Positions 50,083 through 58,664 of a stretch of DNA of 64,000 nucleotides are shown here, piece by piece. Source of the stretch: Deltaproteobacteria bacterium (GTDB taxonomy: Bacteria; Desulfobacterota; Syntrophorhabdia; Syntrophorhabdales; Syntrophorhabdaceae). Each line of letters starts with the position of its first letter. Position 1 is the stretch's first letter. The notes below the pieces were generated by a model. It did not search any database and was not told the origin of the DNA. It saw nothing but the letters and a program-made list of their open reading frames with translations. The translations under genes and the position numbers were made by a program. The stretch covers positions 1-64,000 of the forward strand of contig JAKLET010000021.1 in the NCBI GenBank assembly GCA_022711595.1. The letters are read 5' to 3'.

Positions 50083-51384
50083 ATGGCCATGTTCCTTTAT
50101 CCATTATGGATTCTTTTCATTGGCGCCCTTGCCGTTTTGCTTGCCGGATCGAACACGAAAAGGGGGCTTTTTCCGTCTCTCCTGTCTTTTTTTGTAATTA
50201 CAAGCAGCACCCTTGTGCTCATCCCCTATGTTTTTTTCGGACGCCCCCGGGCGGTTGCCGGACCGGGCGGCCTGTTCCTTTTTACCCTTGAACCTTTGAG
50301 CACGGGCTTTGCCCTTTGTCTGTCCATCATCGGGGCGGGCCATATCATCCAATTGGCCGGTTGGGGCCCCCTTAAGGGCGGAAACGGTAAAGAGGGGGCA
50401 TCGGCCCTTTTCGGTCTTGGGCTCGCCATGGGAACAGTATTTTCTTCCGACCTGCTGACCATGGCCTTTTTTGCGGAGGCAGCCTGTCTGTTCTTCTTTA
50501 TGATGGTCAAAAAACGGTCACAGGGCGTTTGCTTTTCTGTTGTTCACGATGTGTTCTTTTTTCTTCCCACCGCCGTTATCGCTTTTATGCTGATCTTCCA
50601 GGGGATGACCGGCGGGTTGGATCAGCTGCATACGGGGAATATGCATGAGTTATCCTGTTTATTTCTTGGTGTCTATATCCTGCTGAGATTGTTCTTGCTG
50701 CCTTTTTCCTTTTTCCCGGACGCAATGGCGGGTGTATTCGGTGAACCCCTGCTTGCAGGACTTGCTGTTTTTACTTTATTCGCATCGGTTATCATGACCG
50801 TGAGGGCCCTGTCGGCAGGTCCCGGGGTTGCCTTTGCCGTCTTTATGATATCTTCGATGGTCGCGGGTATATATTCCGTCATGGCTTACCGTCAGAGAGA
50901 TTTTACCCGCCTTGCTTGCTGTATCTTTATTGTTGAGACCGCGTGTATTGCGGGCGCGGCCGGACTGCATTCGCTCATGTCGGCCTCGGCAGGCAGGGGG
51001 CTGTTTCTCATGATATGCAATCATTTCACAGCAGCAACGGGAACGGTCTTCACAGCCGTTATGATGCAAAGGAACGGCGGCCGGGTCCCGTCCGTGTTCT
51101 TCATCGTTTTCATGCTGGCCCTTGTCGGTCTGCTGCCATGCGCAGGCCTTGCGGGAAAGATCTTACTCTACCGGGAGGCATTAAGGGAAGGGGGGAATGT
51201 CGCGGCCGCCGCCCTTGTCCCCGCGTTTTTCAGCGTTCTCCCGGTCCTCTTTTTTGTGCGGTGGTTCGGAACGGTCAAAAAAGGCCTCACCGCGGCAGGC
51301 GCGAGAGTGGACGCCGCCCAGGCCGTTTTTCTCGCAATACTCGCCGCGAACCTCTACCTGCCGCTCCTTTATTCCATGAAATGA
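50083..51384 (+). CDS. Orphan NuoN/MrpD-like antiporter-fold membrane protein
   Basis: A 433-residue protein with about 12 hydrophobic segments. Its layout resembles the Mrp antiporter / complex I NuoL-M-N fold: a Glu in the TM5-like MAFFAEAACLFFFM, a TM7-like segment (VYILLRLFLLPFSFFPDAM) matching the family's IK.P.FPFH.WLPDA but with Arg in the Lys area, and AYRQRDFTRLACCIFIVE where the family has a Lys-containing helix. No other nuo/mrp genes are adjacent. It is divergent, so ion transport is only an inference. The start (50083 or 50089) has no clear ribosome site. Confidence 0.6.
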   Translation: MAMFLYPLWILFIGALAVLLAGSNTKRGLFPSLLSFFVITSSTLVLIPYVFFGRPRAVAGPGGLFLFTLEPLSTGFALCLSIIGAGHIIQLAGWGPLKGGNGKEGASALFGLGLAMGTVFSSDLLTMAFFAEAACLFFFMMVKKRSQGVCFSVVHDVFFFLPTAVIAFMLIFQGMTGGLDQLHTGNMHELSCLFLGVYILLRLFLLPFSFFPDAMAGVFGEPLLAGLAVFTLFASVIMTVRALSAGPGVAFAVFMISSMVAGIYSVMAYRQRDFTRLACCIFIVETACIAGAAGLHSLMSASAGRGLFLMICNHFTAATGTVFTAVMMQRNGGRVPSVFFIVFMLALVGLLPCAGLAGKILLYREALREGGNVAAAALVPAFFSVLPVLFFVRWFGTVKKGLTAAGARVDAAQAVFLAILAANLYLPLLYSMK

Positions 51385-51390
51385 TCTTTT

Positions 51391-51468
51391 TGGTTTCTCT
51401 GGTTTATACGGTTTCTTTGGTTTCTTAGGTTAAGGGAATATTTATAACCAGACAAACTAGAGAAACTA
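51391..51468. repeat. 9-bp-periodic palindromic array between convergent genes
   Basis: GGTTTCTCT, GGTTTATAC, GGTTTCTTT, GGTTTCTTA on the left, a degenerate centre, then TAACCAGAC and AAACTAGAG. It starts 6 bp after one stop codon and ends 5 bp before the other. Confidence 0.7.
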
Positions 51469-51473
51469 TTTCA

Positions 51474-52136
51474 CTACCGGGACTTCGTTACGTTCTGTTT
51501 CGCGCAGAGGCCTTCTATGGGACACTGGCTGCACCTGGGAGACAGGGGGGTGCAGATGCGTTTGCCGAAGGTGACGAGCAGGGAATTGTAGATGATCCAG
51601 TATTTTTCAGGCAGTACACGCCGCAGTTCGAACTCGGTGCCGTGAGGGTTTTTTGTCCTGACGATCCCCAGCCTGTTGGATATTCTGTGGACGTGCGTGT
51701 CGACGCATATCCCTGGTTTACCGTAGCCTTCGGTGACAACGAGGTTTGCCGTCTTGCGCCCGATACCCTTTATGGTGAGCAGTTCATCGATGCTGTCGGG
51801 GACCTTCCCGCCGTATGTGCCGATGATGGCGGCGGCGACATACTTTAAGGTCCTGGCCTTGTTGCGGTAGAAGCCGACGGGGTAGATCATCTTTTCCAGC
51901 TCGCCGTCGGAAATGCGAAGAAGGTCTCCGGGGGTTTTTATGCGGGGCGTAAGCGCCTCCATGACCTTCTCGGTGGTCTCGTCCTTTGTGCGGAGGCTCA
52001 GGAGCGTTCCCACAAGGACGGTAAAGGGATCGCTTTTTTCGCTCCTGGATATGCGGGTGATGATCGGAGCGGCCTCCCCGGGAAAGAATTCCGTAAGAGC
52101 CGTCATCATCTCATCGAAGGGAAAACCTTTTTTCAC
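51474..52136 (-). CDS. nth: Endonuclease III
   Basis: A 220-residue HhH-GPD DNA glycosylase/AP lyase for oxidised pyrimidines. The helix-hairpin-helix LLTIKGIGRKTANLVV carries the catalytic Lys; the Asp is in CVDTHVHRISNRLG. The 4Fe-4S loop is CTPLSPRCSQCPIEGLC (C-x7-C-x2-C-x5-C; one residue longer than the usual C-x6 spacing). It uses a GTG start. The upstream gap holds the 52151-52234 array. Confidence 0.95.
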   Translation of the reverse strand: MKKGFPFDEMMTALTEFFPGEAAPIITRISRSEKSDPFTVLVGTLLSLRTKDETTEKVMEALTPRIKTPGDLLRISDGELEKMIYPVGFYRNKARTLKYVAAAIIGTYGGKVPDSIDELLTIKGIGRKTANLVVTEGYGKPGICVDTHVHRISNRLGIVRTKNPHGTEFELRRVLPEKYWIIYNSLLVTFGKRICTPLSPRCSQCPIEGLCAKQNVTKSR

Positions 52137-52150
52137 CTCTATACCCTTAT

Positions 52151-52234
52151 GGTTTATGCAGTTTGTATGGTTTGTTTTGTTTGTCTGGTTAAAAAACCGT
52201 ACAAACCATATAAACCATATAAACCATATAAACC
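52151..52234. repeat. 9-bp-periodic palindromic array downstream of the Mut7-C gene
   Basis: GGTTTATGC/AGTTTGTAT/GGTTTGTTT units, a GGTTAAAAAACC centre, then four AAACCATAT units. It ends 14 bp before the Mut7-C stop. Confidence 0.75.
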
Positions 52235-52248
52235 GATCCCAAGACCCA

Positions 52249-52698
52249 TCACCGATTACCTATCACTTTATCGATCCACGCGCGCATCTCGTCGGCGTGG
52301 GAGCCCTCCCAGTAGACCTTTTTGCAGGAGGGGCAGGTTTTGAACCTTTCGTGGTGGTGAAAGACGTATTCGGGCACGAGCTGTTCTATATCTTCCTTTG
52401 GTATGTCGGCGAGAAGCGTATTGCAGTCGAGGCACCGCGACATCAGCGCAGAAGGATCGAAGTGCCTCCTGATGTATTTTTTGATCTCCAGCAGCTGTTC
52501 TTTCGGGTCGTCGGCCTTGATGAGCAGCGCGCGTCCGCAGGAGGTGACACCCCTTCTTTTGGTCAGGAAAAGTGATCCTTCCGACGGGGCTGGAAAAAAG
52601 GCGATGTCCTCGCCCTGACGGACATAGCGCGCATCGAGGCCGAGCATCCTCAAGTAGCGCGCAAGTTTTCCAAGCATGACGTCACAGACGAATATCAT
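52249..52698 (-). CDS. Mut7-C (PIN-like) RNase-type protein with zinc ribbon
   Basis: A 149-residue protein starting MIFVCDVMLGKLARYLRMLGLD, the Mut7-C signature with the PIN-like acidic residue; FLTKRRG and a four-cysteine ribbon (CLDC ... CPSC) follow. The family is predicted to be an RNA nuclease from its fold. The ATG at 52698 overlaps the stop of the amidohydrolase gene (ATGA), so the two are coupled. Upstream in-frame codons to 52794 lie inside that gene. Confidence 0.85.
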   Translation of the reverse strand: MIFVCDVMLGKLARYLRMLGLDARYVRQGEDIAFFPAPSEGSLFLTKRRGVTSCGRALLIKADDPKEQLLEIKKYIRRHFDPSALMSRCLDCNTLLADIPKEDIEQLVPEYVFHHHERFKTCPSCKKVYWEGSHADEMRAWIDKVIGNR

Positions 52699-53951
52699 CG
52701 TTTGACGAGTGAGTGCGCCGCTTCCGATGCCCTTGCCATGATCTCGTCCTCGCCCGGGACGGCGCGGTTCTCCATGACCACCTCTCCCATGCATATGACG
52801 GTGTCGACGGCGGAGCCGTTCGCGGCGTAGACCATGTCGGAATAGATGTCGAAGTTGGGCACAAACTCGGGCCGCTTTAAGTCTACCAGAATGATATCGG
52901 GGCTGTTTCCTTGCGCTATCGACCAGGCCCCGAGACGGAAGATCCCGGCGGCTGTCCGGGTGGCCATGTCGAAGGTTTCGCGCGCGGGCAGCATGGTCGG
53001 GTTATGGGTGAAGAACTTGGCAAGGAGCGAGGCGAACTTCATCGTCTCCAGGACATCGAGGTGGTTGTTGGAGGCGCACCCATCCGTGCCGAAGCAGTAC
53101 GGTATCCCCGATTCCTGCATGAGGAAATGGGGAAAGACCCTTCCCACGGAGAGCTTCAGGTTGGACACGGGTACATGGACAAGCCTGGCGTTGTGCTCTC
53201 TCAGGATATTCGTGTCGCCATCGTCAAGCATGCAGCCGTGGCAGCCGATGTAGCGCTCGGAGAAAAGGCCGATTGAGTTGAGGAATTCGACGGGTGTCAT
53301 GCCGTATTTTTCCTGGGCGAAATGGGATTCATCGATCGTTTCGGCAAGGTGCATGTGGATGAGGATGTCCTTTTCCTTCGAAAAGTCACGCATCCATTCC
53401 AGGCTCTCCCTGGAAACAGTGTAGAGAGCGTGGGGGCCGAAGGTGAAGGTCACGTAGGGTTCATACTTTTTTGACAGTTCGTACAGTTCCAGGTTGCGGG
53501 CTATCTGCTCCCGGCCTTTATTTTCGTCGAACATATCGATAAAGACGGCGCTTATGAAGCCGCGTATCTTCATCTCCGCCACGGCCCGGGAGGTTGCCTC
53601 CCAGTGCCAGTACATGTCATTGAAGACGGTGACGCCGTTCTTTATCATCTCCAGGCAGGCAAGCTTTGCCCCAAGGTAGACGTCCTCTTCGGTGAGCTTT
53701 GATTCCAGGACCCATATCTTGTCCTCGAGCCAGCTCTTGAGGGGCATGTCGTCGGCGTACCCGCGGAAGAGCGTCATGGCGGCATGGGTATGGCCGTTGA
53801 TAAGCGAGGGAAGGGCGGCCTTGCCGCGGCCGTCTATGACCTTTTCAGCCTGCCTGCTGCAGCAGGGGGAGATCTCGGTGATAAGGCCGTCATCGACAAA
53901 GATGTCCCGTTTCTCGCCGTCGAGGAGTACATCCTTGATGAGTATTTTCAT
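52695..53951 (-). CDS. mtaD: Amidohydrolase, MTA/SAH deaminase type
   Basis: A 418-residue metal-dependent deaminase of the TrzN/MtaD family. Metal ligands are H-x-H in LINGHTHAAMTLFRGYADD, His in ILIHMHLAET, and Asp in CFGTDGCASNNHLD. Bacterial relatives deaminate 5'-methylthioadenosine and S-adenosylhomocysteine to the inosine forms. The adjacent phosphorylase supports this; other amidohydrolase substrates remain possible. The ATG at 53951 overlaps the phosphorylase stop (ATGA). Confidence 0.85.
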   Translation of the reverse strand: MKILIKDVLLDGEKRDIFVDDGLITEISPCCSRQAEKVIDGRGKAALPSLINGHTHAAMTLFRGYADDMPLKSWLEDKIWVLESKLTEEDVYLGAKLACLEMIKNGVTVFNDMYWHWEATSRAVAEMKIRGFISAVFIDMFDENKGREQIARNLELYELSKKYEPYVTFTFGPHALYTVSRESLEWMRDFSKEKDILIHMHLAETIDESHFAQEKYGMTPVEFLNSIGLFSERYIGCHGCMLDDGDTNILREHNARLVHVPVSNLKLSVGRVFPHFLMQESGIPYCFGTDGCASNNHLDVLETMKFASLLAKFFTHNPTMLPARETFDMATRTAAGIFRLGAWSIAQGNSPDIILVDLKRPEFVPNFDIYSDMVYAANGSAVDTVICMGEVVMENRAVPGEDEIMARASEAAHSLVKR

Positions 53952-54643
53952 GGGAGGCCTTTCGTGATGAAATGATCGAGAATGTCCTCGATGGTCTTCT
54001 CGTTCTTCGATACGTTCTCGTATATCTTGTCCATGGTCAGCGGCACCTTCGCGATGCCGTTGCAGTAGTTGTCGACGGAGCATATGCTCGCGTAGGGGAT
54101 GCCCTGCTCGATGGCAAGCGTTGCCTCCGAGGCGAGCGTCATCCCGATGATGTCGCCGAAGCGCCTGAGCATATTGATCTCGGCTTTTGTTTCCAGGCGC
54201 GGGCCCAGTGTCTGAACATAGACGGCCCCCATCCGGACCGTCTTCGTGTGCTCCTTGCATATCTTGAAGACCTTTCTGGCGAGGCCTTCGTCCATGGAGG
54301 GTATGAGAAAGCGCATGTCATCGTCATGGAAGGTCGGTATGTGCCAGGGGCAGATAAAGTCGCCGGGTATGGCGAGACTTCCCGGTTTGATGGCCGCCTT
54401 CAGGCTTCCCACGGAGTTGACGGCGAGTATCTTTTCCACGCCGAGCTTTTTTAAGGCCGCGATATTCGCCCGGTGATCGATCCTGTGCGGGGGAAGGGGA
54501 GGGTTGCCGTGTCTCTGGAGAAAGACGGTCTTTCCCTTTGCCTTGACCGCCACGGTTCCAAAGGGTGTCTTTACCTTTTTATCGGACCATCCGGAAAAGA
54601 TCCGCGACCCGAGAAGTGATGTCCCGCCGATGATAGCCTGCAT
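53948..54643 (-). CDS. Methylthioadenosine/methylthioinosine phosphorylase family protein
   Basis: A 231-residue PNP/MTAP-family trimer: IIGGTSLLGSRI, the phosphate-binding FLQRHGNPPLPPHRIDHRANI, NSVGSLK and ETKAEINMLRRFG. Base-recognition residues near ICSVDNYCNG differ from the human MTAP pattern. Together with the coupled deaminase, this favours phosphorolysis of 5'-methylthioinosine (deamination first, then cleavage, as in Pseudomonas). That assignment is inference. The pathway would recover purine and methylthioribose 1-phosphate from SAM by-products. Confidence 0.85.
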   Translation of the reverse strand: MQAIIGGTSLLGSRIFSGWSDKKVKTPFGTVAVKAKGKTVFLQRHGNPPLPPHRIDHRANIAALKKLGVEKILAVNSVGSLKAAIKPGSLAIPGDFICPWHIPTFHDDDMRFLIPSMDEGLARKVFKICKEHTKTVRMGAVYVQTLGPRLETKAEINMLRRFGDIIGMTLASEATLAIEQGIPYASICSVDNYCNGIAKVPLTMDKIYENVSKNEKTIEDILDHFITKGLP

Positions 54644-54709
54644 GGTTTCCAGATATTTTCTACAGGGTAATGGTATCCTGAGTCAATAGAATTGTTCAAG
54701 GCGGTTCTT

Positions 54710-55171
54710 TTAGTAGGTAATGGTGACAACGAGAGTGTCACTATACGCCCCGGTGGAAATGTCCTGACTTGCGGGTATTCTACCGTAAGCGGTAAGGGTG
54801 ACGGGATTGTTTCTGAAGACAAGGCGGATCACATTCGAGGTTCCGCCGGTGCCGTCTCCCCAGATGTTGGTCCTGGTCGCGTTTGTGTAGAGATTATAGT
54901 TCATGAGGTCCGACCCCGTTGCGAGCTGCATCTGCCTGGGATTGAAGGTACCGGAATATGAACTGCGCCCGATGTCTACGGTGACTACCTGGAGGAAATT
55001 AGTACAGGAAATGGTGATCTGTCCTGTCGTATCGAGTGCTGTTGTTGACAGCGTGTTGTAGGAGCCGAAACTGGCACCTGTTGTAGTGACGGTGCACGCG
55101 CCGTGCGCATTGCCGGCAAGAAAGGCCAAACAGACTGTTAACAAGAGATATTTAAGGACGGTTCTCAACAA
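54710..55171 (-). CDS. Spore-coat-U domain protein, Csu-type pilus tip/minor subunit
   Basis: A 153-residue protein with a signal peptide (LKYLLLTVCLAFLAGNAHG) and one SCPU domain (CTVTTTGASFGSYNTLS ... GRIPASQDISTGAYSDTLVVTITY). The pair of cysteines and the C-terminal beta strand are those completed by donor-strand exchange in Csu pili. CsuE-like tip adhesins have two such domains; this one has one, so a minor pilin is also possible. Last gene of the pilus operon; its start overlaps the usher end by 20 bp. Confidence 0.88.
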   Translation of the reverse strand: MLRTVLKYLLLTVCLAFLAGNAHGACTVTTTGASFGSYNTLSTTALDTTGQITISCTNFLQVVTVDIGRSSYSGTFNPRQMQLATGSDLMNYNLYTNATRTNIWGDGTGGTSNVIRLVFRNNPVTLTAYGRIPASQDISTGAYSDTLVVTITY

Positions 55172-57512
55172 TTACGCTCCCGATATTAACGATCGATTCG
55201 TCAGACCGCGGTATCATTATATCAAATTGACGTATTTTGTCCATGTCCTGCAATGTTCCCTTATAATGTCCGGGCGGTATGTTCTCCAGGTAGAACTCGC
55301 CGCCCCTTGCCGTTACGAAGTCTATCTTTTTCCCGTTGACGGACAGTGTCGCCTCTTTGAGCTCCAGGGGGACGGTCTTTCCATTCTCTTTTGTCTCCAT
55401 GCGTCCGATGAAAGCCTGGACCTTTATGGCATCAAAAGAAAGATAGGTGCCGCCCCTGTATGGCGGGGAGACATTCCTGGTCACTTTCTCAAGGGAGTAT
55501 TCGACAGGTATGTCTTTATCCTCTATAGTGACATAATTGTCTATATAGGAGGTCATATTGGGGATGAAGACCTTTCCCGACCGGTTGGTGTGCCCGATGA
55601 GCTGGTTATTGTGATAGACCGCTACCCCTTTAAGGTCGCCAATCTCCACCACGCCGTAGCTGTCGCTTACGGGCCGGCCGAAGGCCACTGTCCTGCCCAC
55701 GTATGCGATGCCGCCGGAGGCGTTGAGGTTGAATATTTCGTCAGCGGCCCCTTTGTTCGGATAGTTGCCGATGAATTCGGCGCTGTAGATACCGTATCTT
55801 CCGTTGTATTGGAAATAGGGATTGATCGAGTTGATCTCACTCTCTATGGTATTTGACCTCGAGGCGGAGGCGCGGTAACCGTAGCCTTCCCCGGCAGGAG
55901 CGTTCTTTTGGATCTGGAGTGTCTGACTGTCGGTGTCCTTGTCCTTCTGGAGGTTCAGGGAAAGCAGGGTTTCTTTCCATGGATAGTAGAGCAGACCAAG
56001 GGTGAATTTGGTGTTGGAACCGTCATCCTTCGTGTGGCTCACCGACAGGTAGATGTTCGAGTCTTTTGTTATGTTTCGTGAATAATTGAGAGTATAGCTC
56101 TCCCGGTCCTGTCCGGTGTATTTGCTGATCCTGGCGAAGTCGAAGGATATGGAGCCGAGGGTCTTTGTGCCGTAACCAATGCCCGCTCCCAGCTCGTATC
56201 GGGTCTTCTCATCTGTAGACCGTGTTGTTATTGTTGAATAGTCTTCAGTATAACTATTGCAGAGAAGCCTGAAGTTTATCTTGTCCTGCTGGTAAGTATA
56301 GCTCAAGGATCCGGCGAAGCCGCTCGAGTCGCTTTTGCCGAAACTCGCACCCGTCGAGAGGCTCAAGACCCCATAGTTCTTGATAAGGAACGAAACCTGC
56401 GGCCCTATGTTGGCAAGGTCGCTCAGGCCCTCACCCCGAACACCGACGGTGAGCGAATCTGTGATGCCGTAGTTGTGGAAAAAAGAATAGGCGAACCTGC
56501 TGTAGTCGTTGCTTTTGACCCCATAATCCTCACGGAGGAATCCCGCGTTGTAGCTGAACTCGCTGAGCCCTTTTTTCAGGAGGATGTCCGTGGTGTAGAA
56601 AGGGTATCTCAGCGTTTGTTCCCTGCCGAAGGCGTCCTTGATGGTGATTTCCATGTCATGGACCCCGTTGAAGGAGAGAATGTTTTTAAGGTCGAAACGT
56701 CCCGGGGATATCTTGTCCGATTTTACCTGGGTGCCGTCTATGGAAACTTTAACCTCCGATGGCAGCGTGGCGAACCCGGTGTAGTCGACCATGGGCTGCC
56801 TGATGAAATAGGGATCGATGTTGAAGTTCCTTGAAAAGCTTATCCCGCCCATGTTCACAGCACTTCCGAGATATCCTGATGTGGCATAGATGTCGCCGAG
56901 GACTCCGCGGTTGAGGTCGAGCCTCGATTCGTAGGTCATGTTCGTTGAGAGCCGAACGAACCTTTCACTGGTCTCGTCGTTGGTGTACATGGAATCGTTG
57001 AGGAAGAGGACATCTCCTATGCGTGCGCCCAACTGGGTCGTCCCGGTGAAAGACTTGTAGTTGAGAAGCCCATCGCCCGTGTAATTGAGGCCATAGTTGA
57101 AGAAGGCGCTGCTGTCCTTCGGGTAATAGACATCGGTGCGCCTCACAGGCCTGAAATCAACGGCCTGTTTCTGGAGGAGGTTGGGCACCGCGGTGATCTC
57201 AAGCGAGAGCGTCTTTTCATTGAACACGAAGGTGACGCCTTCCATGGAACGCAGAGAGATGTATGGTTTTCCCTGTATTTCGGTTATTTTACCGGCAGGG
57301 TCATCAAAGCCTATTGAGCGCAGGTCTTCCTTGCTCATGAGATAATCCCCGTCGCTGGTGAGGTAGGCGAAATATTCTCCTTTCTCTTCTGAATTGAGGA
57401 TGACCCCGAAGACCACATGTTCCATTGCAAGGCAATCAAAAAAAGGCAGGAGAAGGAGCAGGCAGCCGAGCAGGCAAAGCAGGGTTATCTTGTGTTTGCC
57501 TATCGCCCGCAC
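55152..57512 (-). CDS. Chaperone-usher outer-membrane usher (FimD/CsuD-type)
   Basis: A 786-residue protein with a signal peptide, an N-terminal periplasmic domain and a large beta-barrel (about residues 130-600, with IDPYFIRQPMVDYTGFATLPSEVKVSIDG and FGREQTLRYPFYTTDILLKKG). The C-terminal region includes GRTVAFGRPVSDSYGVVEIGDLKGVAVYHNNQLIGHTNRSGKVFIPNM. It secretes and assembles the SCPU subunits. It uses a GTG start directly after the stop of the MshEN fusion gene. Confidence 0.93.
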   Translation of the reverse strand: MRAIGKHKITLLCLLGCLLLLLPFFDCLAMEHVVFGVILNSEEKGEYFAYLTSDGDYLMSKEDLRSIGFDDPAGKITEIQGKPYISLRSMEGVTFVFNEKTLSLEITAVPNLLQKQAVDFRPVRRTDVYYPKDSSAFFNYGLNYTGDGLLNYKSFTGTTQLGARIGDVLFLNDSMYTNDETSERFVRLSTNMTYESRLDLNRGVLGDIYATSGYLGSAVNMGGISFSRNFNIDPYFIRQPMVDYTGFATLPSEVKVSIDGTQVKSDKISPGRFDLKNILSFNGVHDMEITIKDAFGREQTLRYPFYTTDILLKKGLSEFSYNAGFLREDYGVKSNDYSRFAYSFFHNYGITDSLTVGVRGEGLSDLANIGPQVSFLIKNYGVLSLSTGASFGKSDSSGFAGSLSYTYQQDKINFRLLCNSYTEDYSTITTRSTDEKTRYELGAGIGYGTKTLGSISFDFARISKYTGQDRESYTLNYSRNITKDSNIYLSVSHTKDDGSNTKFTLGLLYYPWKETLLSLNLQKDKDTDSQTLQIQKNAPAGEGYGYRASASRSNTIESEINSINPYFQYNGRYGIYSAEFIGNYPNKGAADEIFNLNASGGIAYVGRTVAFGRPVSDSYGVVEIGDLKGVAVYHNNQLIGHTNRSGKVFIPNMTSYIDNYVTIEDKDIPVEYSLEKVTRNVSPPYRGGTYLSFDAIKVQAFIGRMETKENGKTVPLELKEATLSVNGKKIDFVTARGGEFYLENIPPGHYKGTLQDMDKIRQFDIMIPRSDESIVNIGSVIVENRP

Positions 57513-58601
57513 CTACAAGGACTGTGCGGATATCATCAGGGGCCAGCGGTACGTGCCTGGTTTTACGTTTTCCGAGATGAACATCCGGTAGTTGAGGTCG
57601 ATGGTCATTGGGCCCTTGTGGTGAGGCCTGTGAATGAAGCCGTTTCCGGAGGAGATCTGCAGCTGGCTGCCGAGACAGCCCACGTGGATGGCCTTGAAGG
57701 GGCCCATTTCTCCTTCAAAGTTCAGCATATATCCCGAAATGTTGTTAGAGCGAACCTCTATCTTGGAGCCGTTCTTTATATCCACATAACCTTTCTTGAT
57801 ATCGGCATGCGTGATCACCACTTCCTGGACCTGGCGGATCGTTTTCATTGTTGTGCGGGCAACTACGCTGGCGGTCACCATGAATTTTGAGCTGGCAGAG
57901 CCCGCATGGGCAGTATTGCCGCCGGGGATTGAGGCGAAAGAAAGAATTGCTGTCAGAGCGGCGGTGACGAGCATGTGCTGGAGCTTGAGCCCTTTTGAAA
58001 CTTGCGAGGGTTTGATGTGGCCAGATTCGATGAGTATCTGGCCTATCTTTTTCTTGGAGAGTTTCTGCTTTTTCAGGGCTTCTTCAAGCTGCTGCCTGGT
58101 GATCTGTCCCGTTGAGACGAGCAGTTCGCCAAGGCGCAGAGGGGCTGGTTCGAAGTTCGTGGAGGCTTGTTGATGCTGGAAGGCAAGCATGGCGTCAAGC
58201 TCGCTGGCGGAGATAAGTCCAAGCCTGACCATCGTCCCGCCTATCTTTTCGCCGGCCCTCTTTTGCTCCGCCAGGGCCGTATCGAGCTGCCGTGAGGTAA
58301 TACGCTTCGTTTCGGTGAGCATCTCGCCCAGGACGTGGTGCACGCCGGCTGCGACCTTCATCGCGTCGGGCAGCGACGTAAGATTGTTCTGTATGGAGAG
58401 GGCGGCCTTGAGCTGGGTCTCGTCAAGGGCCCCCATGTCGACGAGTATCCTGCCGAGCTGTTCGTTGGTGGCGTGCTGCCGTTCCAGGGCATTCTTGAGG
58501 GCTGCTTTAGATATGAACCGGCCGTCAACGAGTATCTGGCCGAGAAGGCGCCTGTGCGGGTATTGAAGGTTATCTGCGGTGTTTGCGTTGAGCGAGCTCA
58601 T
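57513..58601 (-). CDS. Triple MshEN (c-di-GMP-binding-type) domain fused to an exported pilus-like domain
   Basis: A 362-residue protein from the ATG at 58601 (a GTG at 58631 lacks a ribosome site). Residues 19-71, 90-142 and 156-208 are three MshEN/GspE_N modules. Each is two 24-residue repeats (LG..L[VT]..G.I.....L..AL..Q) separated by exactly five residues, the published c-di-GMP-binding layout. Module 3 (RLGELLVSTGQITRQQLEEALKKQ) is the most canonical. A hydrophobic segment (210-230) then ends AHA-GS, resembling a signal-peptidase site. The last 129 residues (SKFMVTASVVAR ... VKPGTYRWPLMISAQ) look exported and beta-rich. An internal ATG at residue 210 could allow a second product. It sits between chaperone and usher genes. 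Confidence 0.8.
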   Translation of the reverse strand: MSSLNANTADNLQYPHRRLLGQILVDGRFISKAALKNALERQHATNEQLGRILVDMGALDETQLKAALSIQNNLTSLPDAMKVAAGVHHVLGEMLTETKRITSRQLDTALAEQKRAGEKIGGTMVRLGLISASELDAMLAFQHQQASTNFEPAPLRLGELLVSTGQITRQQLEEALKKQKLSKKKIGQILIESGHIKPSQVSKGLKLQHMLVTAALTAILSFASIPGGNTAHAGSASSKFMVTASVVARTTMKTIRQVQEVVITHADIKKGYVDIKNGSKIEVRSNNISGYMLNFEGEMGPFKAIHVGCLGSQLQISSGNGFIHRPHHKGPMTIDLNYRMFISENVKPGTYRWPLMISAQSL

Positions 58602-58664
58602 TATGTCACCAACCTTGATAAGGTTCAACACTATAACAGATTATCGCGTTTTTTGCCATTATCA

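Noticed and set aside
53952-54260. 103-residue extension of the amidohydrolase
   Set aside because: It lies within the phosphorylase gene in another frame and is His/Arg-rich shadow sequence; the ATG at 53951 fits the family.
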